A stretch of 64,000 nt of DNA from positions 27,550,710-27,614,709 of the forward strand of contig CM032120.1 of assembly GCA_018894105.1 (NCBI GenBank), read 5' to 3'. A program made the translations under genes and the position numbers. Positions 1 to 15,600 of the stretch are shown here, piece after piece. How positions within the stretch are numbered: position 1 is the stretch's first letter; each line of letters begins with the position of its first letter. The stretch comes from Jacaranda mimosifolia (lineage: Eukaryota; Streptophyta; Magnoliopsida; Lamiales; Bignoniaceae). The notes beneath the pieces are model-generated. The model had not been told where the DNA came from, ran no database searches, and saw only the letters and a list, made by a program, of their open reading frames with translations.

Positions 1-628
1 TGAAAATCACAGACATTTAAAACTGTAAATGCAGAAAACATACATTTGTTTCTTTTTATCACTTCTTTTTGTATTTCGCTTCTTGTTGCCACTGTTTCTC
101 CTTCCATTGTCACAGAAAAAATGACAGAAATTTTGGTGTCTTTTTTTTTTTTTTTTCCTCGCGTCAATGGCAGAGGAACGATTTCACACCCTTTTGTTTG
201 GTCGCTTGGAGAAGTCGTCGATTTCAGGAAAAAAAAAAATAAAAGCATTCTTCTTGAAGAGAAAAACGCATTTCTCAGGTATTTTTGTTGTTTTCTCTAA
301 CTACAAGGATATATGTGTCTTTCTAAAAGATATGGGAGTGATTTCTAAGATTTGTAAAAAAATAGGGAATTTAGTGTGTAAAAATTTAAATGGGGACTGA
401 TCACTAAAATGAAAGTAAGATTAGGAATTTTTTTCTAATTAACTGATTATATAATCACAATTATTATATAAATTTATTTATATTTAACCAAGAAGGAAAT
501 TATATGAAAATTTCCACAAATCTGCAATTTTGAGGCCCGGCCCACTTCAGACCTCCACAAACCGTCGTGAATCCCCGCGCCCGATTTCTCTTCCAACCGG
601 CACACGCACTGAGAGTATTGTACGCAAA
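1..628. other. Upstream region and 5' UTR of the DExH7-like gene
   Basis: No gene is supported here. The stretch is AT-rich, with a long T run near 140-156 and an A run near 229-240. From about 530 the base composition becomes GC-richer and leads into the first coding exon, as expected for a 5' UTR. Small open frames in this stretch have no recognisable protein character. Confidence 0.5.
465..473 (+). promoter_or_regulatory. Candidate TATA box of the DExH7-like gene
   Basis: TATATAAAT lies about 155 bases before the ATG, in an AT-rich stretch just ahead of the GC-richer leader. A start of transcription about 30 bases downstream would give a leader of roughly 130 bases. This is inferred from the motif and spacing only; other TATA-like strings lie nearby. 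Confidence 0.35.
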
Positions 629-3600
629 ATGGCGCCGAAGAAGAAACAGCAAAAGCAGAAGGCGTCATCATCTTCATCATCAAAAGGGAAACCCGCGTCA
701 TCCACCGGTCCCAAGCTCCAACTATCGGCGGAGAACGAGAACCGCCTCCGCCGTCTTCTTCTCAACTCCGGAAGATCGGCGCCTTCTCCGGCGCCGCCCG
801 GTGAATCTCTCTCTAAAGAGCAGAAAGCCAAGAGGCTGCGCTCAGCTTACGAGAAGCTGTCTTGCGAGGGTTTTAAAGATGATCAAATTGAACTTGCGCT
901 TTCTGCTCTCAAGGTTGGCCAACTCAATTAATGTGTTTACTAGTTCACTTAGACCACATATTGAATTGAAATTTGGAGCAAATAAATTGGGAGTGGTTAT
1001 GGTACATTTACCAGTGATAAAATACCGAATTGAAATTTGGTGCAAAAAATTTGGGAGTGGTTATAATGCATTTACAAACGATAGAAAATTACAAAGATTG
1101 TGATAGTATAGAGGTAGAGTGTTAAATATTTTTGCAAAAAGTGAGTATGACCATGAAGTGGTTGCTGGCAGAGACATCGGCTCATGCGGCCACTCCCAGT
1201 ATGAGGCTTCTTGACAATTATATAAAGACCTTTGTTTTTATATTACTAGGCCAATATATCAAGATTTTCTATTATTTTGCCTTAATCCACCATAAAAATT
1301 TCTCTGCAGTTGAATTGATGAAATATGTTATTTATAGAATGCAACTAGTGCTGGAAACAGTCTTTAAACTTGGATTTTTATATCTGAAACATTTATCGCT
1401 GATTTTTCCCTTTTGTATCTTTATTAGGAGAGTGCTACATATGAGGCTTCTTTAGACTGGCTATGCCTAAATATTCCAGGGAATGAGCTCCCACTGAAGT
1501 TTTCTAGTGGCAGTTCTTTGCATATGAGTGGAGGTACTGAAATATCAGTTTTCAGTTGATGATATTTAAATGGATGCTAAATTTACCTCTATATTTTCCA
1601 GATAGTTATTTTATTAAGAATTTTGTTTTTACACAGAGCATGAGCAACAATTAATGCACTTTCCGGGCAGGTTCTGTTGGTGTCATATCAACTGCTCGTG
1701 AAGATTGGGTTTCGTCGAGGGATTCAACAACTAGCATTTTTGAGGAAAAGTCAGAAGTTGCTCTTAAAATTAAAGAACGGAAAGATGATGAAACACTAGA
1801 TTCTGTTCAGCGTTCTCAAGCAGACTGGATCCGTCAATATATGGAGCAACAGGAAGAGGTACTTTACACATTGGTTTAGAAATCTAGGATAAGTCATCCC
1901 CGAATAACGTGATATTGTTAGATTCAAAAAGTTTGCATCATCTTTGTTTTTCTCTGCAGGACAAAACTGGTAATCTATAGCAAAGATCTAAAACACGCAA
2001 GGGATGTTAGGGTTACTTATTAGTCCCCAACCCTGGACATAAATTTGTTTTTAGCTGGGGGAGATGGGTTAAAGATGAGCTAGCTGGTCTGAAATTTGTG
2101 CCTAACTTGTTGGCCCGGATTTATTAGGATTCTTTTGGTTTAATATTTAATGCCTTTGTAGTCCATTACACACTCTCTCTCTTTCTCTCTCTCATGTTGT
2201 CGTAATTTAATACGCCCAACAGTAATAAATTGGTTTCCCCACCTTTAGGATAAGTTAGAGACCTTTTTTGGATCTTCTTTTGCATTTTGGAAAAAGAAAA
2301 GAAACAAAAATTATTGTCCCTATAATTACTTACTTGCTGTTGGCATTGTCTAACATGCATTAGGGGCATGTCTTTGTGTTTGCTTAAGTTTATGGAGAGC
2401 AGTAAATGAGCATCTTGTTTCCTGGTGGAAAATATAGATTGATTTTTCAGCTTTTTGAAATTAAGCATAACTATGGATGCATGATAATGCCCTTAATTTC
2501 AAGCCAATTCGCATATATGATGGGATAGGGTCTTTCTTCACCTACTTTATGACTAAAATTGGCTTTCCCATTTCATGAAATTGTTAGCAGTCACATTATG
2601 TGAAGAATAATCTCCTTTTATCAGGATCTATAATGAACTTGGGACTTCCTCATCTTCTTTGTTTGTTGTTAAAAAGGAATTTTATCCAGTTCTGATCAAG
2701 TCACATGTTATGACTAGTAATTAACAAAACAAATACTGACAAGTTTATATTGAGTCATTATTACTGCAGCAAGACTAATGATAAAATTTGTTTGCAGGAT
2801 GAATCTGATTCTTGGGAAGCGCATTCACCAGGCAATGGTTCTTCAAAGGAGGTACTTCCAGTTATAGAATTGCAGATTATGGTGACACCATGAATATTAA
2901 TTGACTTCTTACCTTCAATAATGAAAATCTTACATAAACTAATACAGATAAAGATGTGACCTTAGTTTCATCTACGTTCTGTTTTATTTAATTCTATAAT
3001 CTGGGTAAGCCTTGATTACTTCTTGAATTTTCTGCTGCCTGTCTTAGTGTTTGTGCCATCTTATGAGGATTCTCGACATGCTGGTTTGACTAATACAGAT
3101 AAAGATGTGACCTTAGTTTCATCTACCTTCTTCTGTTTTATTTAATTCTATAATCTGGGTAAGCGTTGATTACTTCTTGAATTTTCTGCTGCCTGTCTTA
3201 GTGTTTGTGCCATCTTATGAGGATTCTCGACATGCTGGTTTGACTGACAGTCTGACAGTCAGATAACTATCAAGAGCATCCATCATTTTCTTCTTGATCC
3301 AAGTTACTTGAATTTTTACTTCCTATAAAGCTTCAAAAAGTTTATCTTTGTCGTTTTCGATCTGACCTTAATTGGAAATTTGGAACATGTGCACTTGTAA
3401 TCACATCTTCTTGCGCTTGACAATGTCTGGCCAACTCATGGGAGACAAGGAAGTTCCTTGTTTCAACTGTAAATCCTGCTCTTTAATGTTATATGTACTC
3501 TTGTGTTAGGTCCTGGAACCAAGGAGCAATTATGAGTCTATTGTTGAGGATTACCATGCTGCTAGGCTGCAAGCAGCAAATGCCAAAGATAGAGGTGACA

Positions 3601-6600
3601 AAAAAAGCCAAGAACAAGCAGGTTTGATCATTCGGAAACTTAAGCAGGAGGTATTAGCCTTAGGTACTGGAAGATGTTATTGCATGTCTTAAAAACCTTT
3701 CACAATCCTCAAACATATTTAAGGTGCATGATGTAGAATGCTTGAATTTAAATTAATTTTCAGGACTATCGGTTGATATCTTGGAATCAGGATATGTAAA
3801 TTCTTCCCATCGTGCATCTAAGGATGCACCTTCTGATCCTGTGCCTTCAGAAAACTCTGATTATGATGCTGTTAATGCATGTGATATAGAAGATGATACA
3901 GCCACTACTGAGTTTAGTGTTGAAGTTGATGAAAAGGGAGTCGGTAGCTCTAGCTCCCATGTTTGCTCAACTGATGCTGCTTCCACTAGTATCCCCTCCA
4001 AAAATGGAGATGCTTTGGAAAGGGAATCAGGTGAAGTAGAACTTGGTGATTTCTTTGGGGAAGATGACACGTCTGATCAAGTTCTACCTCCTGAAGTTTT
4101 GGAACTACAAAAGAAAGAAAAGATGAAAGAACTTTGTAGCGAGAAGAACTTAGAGAAAATGGAAGGAATCTGGAAGAAGGTAATATCCACCATCCATGAA
4201 GCTCATCATGGTATTAACTGCTACCTGGGGCAATTTACGGGACAGAATTTCTAGTGCTTTCATTTGTTCTAATATTTCATTGCTTCCAATCTGATGCACT
4301 CTATGTTCGAAGATGCATTATGTTTGCTATTTAGTTCTCTTATTGAAGTACATGGTCTATCATCCTCATTTCCTCATCATGTATGCTCTGCATCTCTCTC
4401 ATCATTTCTTTCCATTTCTCTCATTCTACCTACCCTCTCTCCTGGTTGCTGTATTAGTGTTCCTTTGAATAAGTGCTTGCTGCATTTTCCTTATTGGCTA
4501 TGGTTTAATTCTCGTTGCATGATTTTATTCATAGGGAGATCCAAAAAAGATTCCAAAGGCTGTTCTTCAGCAACTTTGCCAAAGATCAGGATGGGAAGCG
4601 CCAAAGTATGACAAAGTTCTTGGTAAAGGGCATAATTCTGGCTACTCTATCAGCATACTGCGGAAAGCTAGTGGGAGGGGTAAAAGTAGAAAAGCTGGAG
4701 GCTTGACGACTATTCAGCTTCCAACTCAGGCTGAAAGTATTGGTACACCTGAGGTACAACACCTGACCTCTGCCAGTGGAAGTTGTTGGAAAATTATAAT
4801 TAACCACCGAAGGCTCACAGCTCACTACATATTAAAAGGGATGTATACTTGATGTTTGCTGCGCTAATGATTAGGGCCATTTAACTTAATGGCATGTTTG
4901 GTACAAGGACTAGGCCATTTAACTCATTTCCAGTCTACATTGCTCATAAGGAGTAGGAGAAAGCTAGAGGCATTTACATAACTGCTGCAAGCTCTGAGTT
5001 GTGCTGGGTGTAGGGATTCTTCTGCAGACATATATCGCATTCTATTGTTAGTTAAAGATGATGGCACCTAATTTCCTGATTTTGATGTAGAATTGCCTAG
5101 AGACCCATCATCCACCTGTTACTATTGGAATGATCAAATTTGGCATCTCTGTTTACATTGGAGTGAATGAATTTATTTCACTAAATTCTTCAAAAAGATT
5201 ATGACTAACCCTTTTCATCTTAGGATGCGCAAAACAGAGTTGCAGCTTATGCGCTTCATCATCTCTTTCCAGATCTACCTGTTCAATTAGCACTTTCAGA
5301 GCCATATGCTTCACTTGTACTGAAATGGAAGGAAGGTGATTTACCTTACTTGTAACTAGTTTTTGTTTTGAGTTGATAACTATGAAATTTGTCCCATTTG
5401 AAACTTTTTTATTGCTATAGTTAGTGAGTTTTTGTTTTTTGTTAATCCTATGGTTTTTTATTGCTTAAATTTACAGGAGAATTGTGGATAACAGTAAAAG
5501 ACAAACATGAAGATAGAAAGGCTGGTTTTGTGGACTCATTGTTGAATCCTGACAAGGTTGAACATATTGTTGAGGCTGATGTCATAGATAGTGCCCATCA
5601 AGAGAAGATTCAAATGCCATTGATTGTTGAAGATGTTAATGTTGGCACTAATCACGATGCTGAAAGTATGTCAAATACATTTCTTTCCTTACTGGACACG
5701 TATATATATGTGTGTGTGCTTAATATTTATGGTATTTATCAAGGGGAAGGGTGGTCTAAGTCATCTATAAGAAAAAGGAATTCTGGATGTTGTGTAATGC
5801 AGTGCACTCTCATGTCAGCTCAATGCATGTATGGAAAAAATATACTTGCACTTCCTTTCTTTTATTTCATTGGGCATTGTGATGATTAAATTATAATGCT
5901 GAATTTGTGTCATTTTATCTTTCTTCCCCTTATACGGAATATGTCAGATTTGCGTGAGTATGAAGAGGAATTACGGTCCAAGTCATTTTATATGAAAAAG
6001 AAATCCTTGATGTAGTTGTGTAATATGGCTTGGGATTATGCCTATTGATGAAAGCATTCAAAAATTTCCTTTATTTAATTACACATGCTCGTGATCATAT
6101 CTATAAGCAGCCATACATGCATGACAATGCAGATGTTCAAATACAAGTTTGGAAGCTCTTATTAATCACAAGATGCAAATACTTCCTTTTAGCTCTTCAA
6201 TATCATTTCTTGATCCCTTCCTTACAGTCATTTGTTATATGCAGGCATGCACAAAAATATTCATGCTGAAAGCATTTATCTGAAGAAGGAACAGAAGCAT
6301 AAGAAGGGAATGAAAAAGTACAAGGTTGGTCTTCTCTGTCTAGCAAATCTGTGAGACATTGGGGATGAGCTGGGGCATTTTGTATGTGTGACTGATTATG
6401 AGCACCTAAGAACCTTAACGGGCTGATTGTCCTCCCTAATTTTCTGGGCGTACTTGTGGCTCTATACAAAAGCTGAAATCAGTGAATAAGTTCTCAATTA
6501 TAGGTCACCTAGGAGTTTTCAACATGTATGATATAAACTTTATTACAGTGATACAATTAATTTAAAACAAATTATACTGATACTATATTAAGTGCTAAGT

Positions 6601-9600
6601 AAATGATTCATGCTTATAAAATGCCTTCTAAAAAATTATTTGTTTCAATTGTGGAGGTGTGAGTTACTCACAATTGGAACATCAATTCTGAATTTGAGGC
6701 AGTTGTGCCACATCCACAAGTTAAAAGTCTATAACTATTCTACTCTATCTTTAAAGGATCCTACAAGGTTATAAACTTTATTCAGTGTGTCGATTGTCTT
6801 TGAGATTATTATGCTAAAGTGCTGTTACATGTCTTTGATGCATCTAATTTCTTTTTGCTGAGTAGGAGATGTTGCAGTCAAGATCTAGCCTCCCTATTGC
6901 TGAGTTGAAAGATGACATTCTGCATTTACTTGAAGAAAATAATGTTTTGGTTGTTTCTGGAGAGACAGGCTGTGGAAAGACAACTCAGGTGTGAGATTCA
7001 TTGTAGTTTGCCTTCTTAAGCAACTGATTGTGGAAGTTTATATTTTCAGTGTAGATCTGTTTTTACTTATTGGGATATGATTTTTCTGTTCTATTTTTGC
7101 AATGGTTATGTAGGTCCCGCAGTATATATTAGACAACATGATTGAAGCAGGACGCGGTGGTCATTGTAATATAATTTGCACTCAGCCCAGGAGAATTGCG
7201 GTTAGTAGTATAACTCAATTATATTTTTCTGGTATTTTTAAGTTATGTGTAAATTGAAATTATTTTGAAGGTATTTTTCTTTCTTTGTATGCATATGGTG
7301 TGAATGCGGTATGTGAATTTGCATTACTCAGTTTGTTGCATTTTCTGCAATTATGTGCATAATTTTACGTATTGTTCACAAATATAACATGAGGCAGCCT
7401 GGAGTTTCTGCCATGACGATAGGATATTTCATGTTGGTTCATTTTTTCCTGTTGTGAGGGTGCCCTTGAGTGGAGTCACTTTCAAGGAAGCCTGTATACT
7501 AGTCAGTTTTCTGTGTAATCAACTAGATATGCACTCCACCCCTCCTTTCCTTAAGATCTGTATTTTGATATTTTACAAATCTTGCACCCATGACTTGGCA
7601 CAAACATGTAACATGAGTAGGACCTAAGTTTTACATTTCACCATTTGCACCTAAAAATCAAGTCCCATAGATCAAGAGGAGAATAATGTGGCTGCTGAAT
7701 TAGTCCATATCCTCTCGTATTCCCCTTAGGATGCGGTGGTCACTTATGAGCTAAGTGATTTAAAAGACATAACTGATAAATGGTAATGAAAGTATGAACC
7801 ACAGTTTGAGTAAGCTCTTACATTCTTTATACAACCATAAAGCAAACCTTTCTACCATGCTATTTCACTTAAATATCATCACTTGCATGGAGTATCGTAT
7901 GCTTTTGGTCTTCATGATATTGGAAGTGCATCAGCTATCCTTCTTTTGTCATGTTCTTGTTTCGAATCATTACATTGCCACAGCCAAGCAATTTCATGCT
8001 CTTGAGCACCCATTCTCTGATTCTCTCTAAAATCACTTGCCACTCTCCTGTTTCCTTGGAAGCCCAAAACAGAGACCATTTTCAAGCGTAGCAATTAGGA
8101 AAGAAGTGAGTCCAGCTTCTGTATCCCTTTGATATGGGGAGAAAAGCCTAAAGTCTGATAGTTTTGATGAGCCCCTTTGACCAAGTCTAGGTTACTGCCG
8201 TCTTAAGCCACAGCATCTCAGTTGCTGATTTCATGAATGTGCGTATGTGCAGATACACATGCAAAATAAGAGGACATCTGTCATAAATATCTAGCAATTA
8301 ACAACCAACTCAAACTAGCAGTTTCATTAACATTGTGACAGACATCTTCTAGTCATTGGTTAACATTCCTTACACCCTACTTCCTGCTTTTAGTTATTTC
8401 CTACGTCTGTTAAACAGGCCAGACATCTTTATATAGGCTCCCCTTATTCATGGAATTTTCATTTCTTTAAGGGCTTAAATGATAGAAAAGCTAATGACAT
8501 TGTTCTCTGACAAGCTCTTGCTAAAATTTACTGTTCTTTTTCTGTAGAACTAGAGTCTGTAGTGTTGGTCCTTCAAGAAACTACACCTATAATTCTTTCC
8601 TTCCTTATCTTATTTGCTCCCCATCCCCTTAACCTTTTCTGTATATTGATCCATTTGGAAAGCATAGCTGCCATCCAAAAAAATTGAGGCTTTCATTTGG
8701 TCATTATTTCTTTAGAGACTAAATATTAGTGAGTCGTTACAAATGAGGAGACCTTGCAATGCACTCTGCCCATTGTGGTGTGTCATATGTCGATGTATTG
8801 TGGGTGATATGTCGGCCTACGATCCCGATGATGGATTATCAACGTTGTAGTCAGATTGATAGCCAATATCCTACCTGACTCGACTGCAGAGGGGAACGGA
8901 CTAGATTAGTCGACCGCCTCGATCTCTTCCATCTATCTCAGCATGCTCAACCACAGGACATTGCAAGCAGCAGCCGGCAGTCCGCAATCGGCTTCGACCT
9001 GAAGGATCCAAAATTCCGACATGATACTAGATGGCCGCATTAAATGTTTATCAGCTGCCAGTGCACACACACTTTCTCTCTCTGTATTAATGGTAGGCTG
9101 CGGCAGGCTGCGTCCGCAGTAAAGTTGTCAAGCCATCCCCTCCCAATGATAGTGTGCGTCCTTATCTAACAAAGGGGACACCTATCCACCCATTAGAGGA
9201 AAAGCCTAATCTGACCCTCTACTATGAAGGGCCTATTCTATTCCCAGGGTCCAGTGGTAAATTCGACCCCAATGTACCCTATAAATACCTCAATCTCATG
9301 CTTGCTTTAGGTACGCACTGTATTTCCAACTTACTCCCGATTACCTTACATTACCTTTTCCCTCCAACCTAATGCTGACTTAAGCATTTGAGGATTTTGG
9401 CCGGGGCTACCTCGCAAGCCTAACGTTCAGCCCATGTGCTTTCAGTTGAGTTCAACCCTAGCTGACTCTCCAAACAGCTTTAGCACCCAACCTTCTCTTC
9501 CATATACCCAAAATCTGTTTCATCATGTGTAAGAATCATGAGGAGAATCACGGCCATCTTTTCCTGTGGGGTCCATTTGCGAAGACACTTCAGGCAAGAC

Positions 9601-12600
9601 TTTTGAGTTATTAAAAGATATGGTTGATGTTTCATCTTCAATTAGTTTGATTTTCTTGATGCAGTTTGTAAGGGCTTGAGAAGGCACAACAAACTAAGAT
9701 GCTTTGTAGATCAACTATTTTTTCAATTACTTGGTATATTTGGGTAGGAAGGAATGGACATTAGGGACTATTACTCAGCTAATAGTTGCATTTGGCCGAA
9801 AGATACGACCTTTCCTCACTTAAATGCATCACATTAGGTTTGTTTATGGGTATATCTTTTGAGGGACTTGCAATGAGATTGGCAAGCAATTTTATGTAAC
9901 TTATTCATATGACTGTGGGGACTTCTTGTCTTCTTCCTTGTAGTCTCTTTCCTTCTCTCTCTCCTCTCTCAGTGAAACTTGATTTAATATAAAAAGATAT
10001 CTTCTATGAAAATTTGTTGACTTGATAGGAGGGAGATTCTTGAGATAGACAGACTTTTTAGAGTTTATAGTGACAAAATCTAGCTAGTTCAACAATTTAT
10101 GGAGACTTTTAATGTACCTGTGAAGGTATGTGGTTGCTGATGCAGAAATATGAAATTTTTGGTTGGAATGTGGTTGTGGTTCTCGTCCTTGTATCCATAG
10201 AGGAGGGGTCATGGGACAGATCCTATGAGGTTATTTTGAGTCTGTTGATCACAATATAACGAGTTTGGCTCCATCTGGAGACATCTGTCTGCAACAGTAA
10301 GGATGTGCTGTCTTTGCAAGCTCAATGGTGATATTGTTGGTATTGCGATTCATGTTGTTGTTATGCCTGTTTCAATGCTAAAGGTTTAGTGATTCATTCT
10401 GTTTTTTTACTGGCATGTTGTTGGTGGTGCACTGTGATGTTGGTGCTTGTAGATTATACAACTTTACTTTTCAAGAAGCAAATTTTGCTAATAAATCTCA
10501 TCCCAAAGAAAAGAGCAAAGGTGGCTTGGTTCTCTAGAACGAGAAGAATAAGTTAATGATTGATGGTTATCTTTTCTAATTTGTGAAGAAATCTGTAGAA
10601 TGTGTGGAGAGTAATTACGTGGCTCAAACATGATTGTAGTTATGTATCAAAATGATGGGCAATGGAAAGGATGAGACGACTGTAGATAGAATGTGAGGTG
10701 AATACCTGATGATGAAGATGAGATTGTTTAGCCTTGATTAGAAGCACATATGTGATCATTGTACCTTTGAGGACTTCTGATCCACTCTATTAGAATATGT
10801 GCTTTGCATTATTTTTGATTGTATCTTATTATAAAAAAGAGTTTCAAAAGTTTACCTTGGGGGACTTGGGGAGGGGTTGGCAAGTAATTTTTATGTAACT
10901 TGTTCATGTGATTTTAAGGAATTTTTCTCCTCTTCCAGGTAATCTCTTTTTCTTTCTTAATGAAATTTAATTTTAATATATATATATATATATATCGAAA
11001 AGCTGTTTCAAGAGTTTAAAAGAAATAAAAGGATTTCCGAATTCAAGAATGGGATGCTTGAATTCAGCTTAAAGACCAATTTGGATCATTAAGTGGTTTC
11101 TGTTGACCCTCCAAGAAAAATGGAAATAAATAAATTATGAAAACCTGTGCATGCTATCTCCCTAAAGTAATTCAAGTTGCTAAGGACACCAGAGTACCAT
11201 CACCTTCTATGCGGCATTGACATCATTGAGTTGCATCTTTGAGCTATCACCTTTGCATCCCATCACAAGATGGGTTCATTGTCTTTATGGTGTAATGCCT
11301 GTTCATGTTGTTCCTAAACTGAGCAAAATACCCTTGAATTGTCAGGACTATTGGGATGTTGGTCTGAAAACATAATAATGGTAGGCACAGCCTGTTTGCT
11401 TTTATTATTAATATTATTGTTGTTGTTTTGGTCCAGTGCTGATGCTGAATGTAACTTGAGTCATGTAATTCACCAATAGTTGGAAATTTTCTTGGGCTTT
11501 TACTATTATTTTAGACCTATGAGCCATGACAAGTCAACTTAATACTAATATATCATATTTAAAGTTCATTATGTGATGTTTATGCCTGATCTTGTGTCTT
11601 GGTCCTTTTTAGGCCATTTCTGTTGCTGAAAGAGTTGCTGATGAGCGTTGTGAATCGTCTCCAGGATCAAATGATTCTTTGGTTGGTTATCAAGTCCGTC
11701 TAGATAGTGCAAGGTGATCAATTATTATCCTTTCTTGAAATATGTTCTGCAAATAAATGGTTTTGCAGAGAAATAATGGAGAAAATATCTTAAGTTGGAT
11801 TGATCATCTTACGCTGCAATTATATTATTGTAACATGCATATCTGTTATTTGCATTCTGTGTATTTGTCTATTTATTTCTACTTTTTTGATATGCAGCAT
11901 GATTGTAATTGTTTTCACTTTTCACTCAGTTGTGCCTAACTGGCAAATCTCCTGTTGCCACTATGCTTATACAGGACTTACTTATGCTTATAAGACATTA
12001 ATTTATTGCTTCTTTAATAAGTTATAAATTGTTAGCACTGCTGGAATCTCGATATGGGATTCATGAATTTCATATTGGTATTGGCTGTTTGTGTGTAGAA
12101 ATTTCTGAATTGAGCTCAACTACTAATATATTACAAATGAGGGACAACAACTTTGTTTTGTTGAAGAATTTTCTTTGCATATGCTTAATGTTGGTAATAT
12201 TGTGTGGTTATAGTTGTTGAGTTAGCTGAGCAAGAATCCAAAGAATATGCCTGTATCAAACTTTAAGTTTATTCTATCTGCTGGAGCATGTGCTAAGTCT
12301 CTTAAAATTGATTGCCCTTTTAGAGTAGAACTTATTGCTATTTGCTAAATTGAGGTGGTCAGTGGAGCTTGTTCTCTGCAGGTATTCGCTCAAACCTTTT
12401 CTGCATTTTCTATAAAGTTATACATTGTTTACATCTATATTACTGGTTAATCATGATGGAATTTCTCGTGGAGACCTTTTAGACCTGAGCACTGCTTCAG
12501 TTCCCTCAAGGAATGTGTAACTTTTACCTTTTCATGGTGTTAGTGGACCTAATAACTTGATATTATGGCATGCATGTCTGTATGATGATATATTAGTCTA

Positions 12601-15600
12601 TCAGAAGCTATCAGTTCTCACCAAAAAATAGTAACTTGTGTTTTGGTAGAAGGTTTATATTTATTATCATCATCGTTGTGCTGTGAATGTTGGATTAGCT
12701 TTGCATTTTCTCAAATATTCCTTCTGATTTAGGAATGAAAGAACAAAGCTGCTTTTCTGCACGACTGGCATTCTTCTGAGGATGATATCGGTATGTTCAC
12801 TGTTTTTATTAGATAGTACACCATTTTGATCCAGTTATAGATATTGCAGACGTTTTAAATAATCTAGTGAAAGTCTGATATTCATTTTGATCATAGTGAA
12901 AATCTAATTGGCATGAAAGTATAAGATAATTCATTTCCTCTCTTCCTTATTCTGGTTTGTATTTGCAGGGAAATAAAGACTTGGCTGATGTTAGTCATGT
13001 CATTGTCGATGAAGTGCATGAGCGGTCTCTTCTGGTTAGTTCAATATGTTTGGATCTAGTGTATACTGGGGATTCCATGCCTACTGATATGCACTGGAAA
13101 ATGTTCACATACAGTAGTCACTTTCACTAGTCATTATTTATGGCAACAATAACCCATTGTACTTGCAAAGAAGGCATGGCTTGTCCCATACACAGTCAGT
13201 TATTTTATGAATTTCACCCTCTGACTAACTCAGAAATTCATCCCTATAATGCCTAGTATTCAGAATTTACGTGCAAAAATTTTCAATGTACATTTATACT
13301 ATTAATAGAACATTTATGCTGACTTAGGGGTGTTCATATGTTAAGAGTTATAATAATGCACCTTATTTATTTCTTTACACTGTTATTCTGGAAATTTTCT
13401 TTCAAGTAGAGCACTGAGGATTTTATCTGCTTATTTGGGGAAAAAAAAAAAGGATGTTTCATTGCTTTACTATATACAGCTGAAATCAGTTCTGATTATG
13501 AAGATAGAGAATGTAGATTGTAAATTTGAAATTGGAACTCTTTTATTCCTCTACTTAATCTCCTAAAATGTATATTATTCCTTTACTTAATCTCCTACAA
13601 TGTATATTATCTACATTATTGAAGTGACCATCAGAGTAACTACCTTGATCTCTTTGTTCTGATAATAGAGAACCTTTGATGAAATTGACAAGGTTAGGTG
13701 TTTATCTCCGCCTCTTGCCTCTTTTTTTAATGGTTGCTTCTCTCTACCAATATTAGGTGTAAAGAATGAACCAGAGTGCCCTAGTGGATAAATTAGGAAT
13801 ATAGAAACAAAACCAGCAATTAGACTAGATAATGAGATTGCATTATAAGGTAGCAAAGAAACAAGTTGAGTAATCTCAAATTGATGTAACATCAAACTGT
13901 AAGTCTGAAAGCACCATGCAGAACAACAAAAGTCAACAGAGTGCTTAATTGACACCAATGAGTGAAATCTCCATGTGCTTCAGGACTTCATAATAACAAT
14001 AAAGAATGCACAAAACTATTAGCGGAGTAAAAACCGCAGCCATTAAGAAAGTACAGCATTCCAAATACTAAGTACTTAATTATTTTTTCTTATTTTGAAA
14101 TTAAAATGCACACATCCTTAAATAGCTCTCATTTTTTCATAAGCATATGCCAGACCTACATTTAAACAATAACGTCTGAGAGACTCATGCAGGGAGGTTT
14201 TGCAGGAATTGTTTCTTTTGTAATTATGATCCTTCTTGGAGACATGTGAGCATGCTGAATGATTTTTCTACTGAAGTGGACTAAGTTTCCCATATTCACT
14301 GTCTTACAGGGGGATTTTCTGCTCATTGTTTTAAAGAATCTGATTGAGAAGCAAAGTACTCGTGGCAAATCGAAGTTGAAAGTTATTCTTATGTATGAAA
14401 GCTAATCTTTTTTTTTTTTTTTCTTTTTCTGGTGAATATATGTTTTCTTGTTGATAATTTCTATGATATACTTAATTCTGCTGACTGGTTATTACCATTG
14501 TTATGTAGGTCTGCAACTGTTGATTCACATATGTTTTCACAGTACTTTGGTAATTGCCCTGTGGTTACTGCCCAAGGGCGAACACATCCTGTGTCAACCC
14601 AGTTTCTTGAGGATATCCATGAAAAGTTGAACTATCGCCTTGCTTCGGATTCTCCTGCCTCTATAAACTATGGCATAGCTGCGATAGAGAAGGTACAAAT
14701 TCAATTGGGATATGGAAAAGCAGCCAAACAGCAGAATGGACAAAAAGAAGAGTTTTTAATCTATATATATATATATATATTTATAAAACCACAGTGCCAT
14801 GGTAAATGATAGACAACTTGTGATCACAAAATATAGGCATGCCGCATTTTATGCTTGTTCATATGAATTATAGGATTTACATATCCTAAAAAATGGAAAT
14901 GTTTACTCAGTGAAATTAGTTGGGGCCTGGAAATTGTTTTTGTTGATAAGGTTGAGACCTAGAATTAGTTTCGTGAAAAGCCAACTATTTCTTATGTTTA
15001 TAGTCACATTCCAACGCCGGGATTAAACTGATTTGTTCAGAGAGAATCCTTAACAAATAGATACTCACTTAAAAAAACCATTTCTTTGCCTTTTCTCCTC
15101 TGCAATGCCATAATTGAAGTACATAATTTATATACATATAAGACTCAAATGTGCTCTCTATACATCCCCAATCTCGAAGCTGTACTCAACCTCATTAATT
15201 ATGAAGTCCTTTCCTACACATAAATTGGCCCTGCTCTGTATTTTGTTATTGCTGAATTTTTTAGAATCTAGACAAGATAATGTGTTTTTTCAATCTGTTA
15301 GATTCAAGTCATGTTGTTAGGTTAAATTTTTTTGTCTCTGTTCATATCTTTTTTTCTTTTTATTTCCTGGTCTTTCTTTCTTTGCTGATTAAAATAGGTT
15401 CCATAAAAATTCTTGTCCATAGGAGAAGAAGTAGATGATGACAGAGTAACCAATGGGCCCTGACATCATTGGTCACAAGGACCTGACTTGATGTCAGTGT
15501 CACAATGATGCAAAAAATGATTTGGTTTCTGAACCTTCCGTGATAGCCAACAAACACTCACAAACACATGATGTGTGCCATATTAGCGAAACAAAAGATA

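Noticed and set aside
1190..1215. TATGAGGCTTCTT in intron 1, identical to part of exon 2, suggesting a duplicated exon
   Set aside because: The identity is only 13 bases, the following codons do not continue the protein, and there is no flanking similarity. Chance is sufficient.
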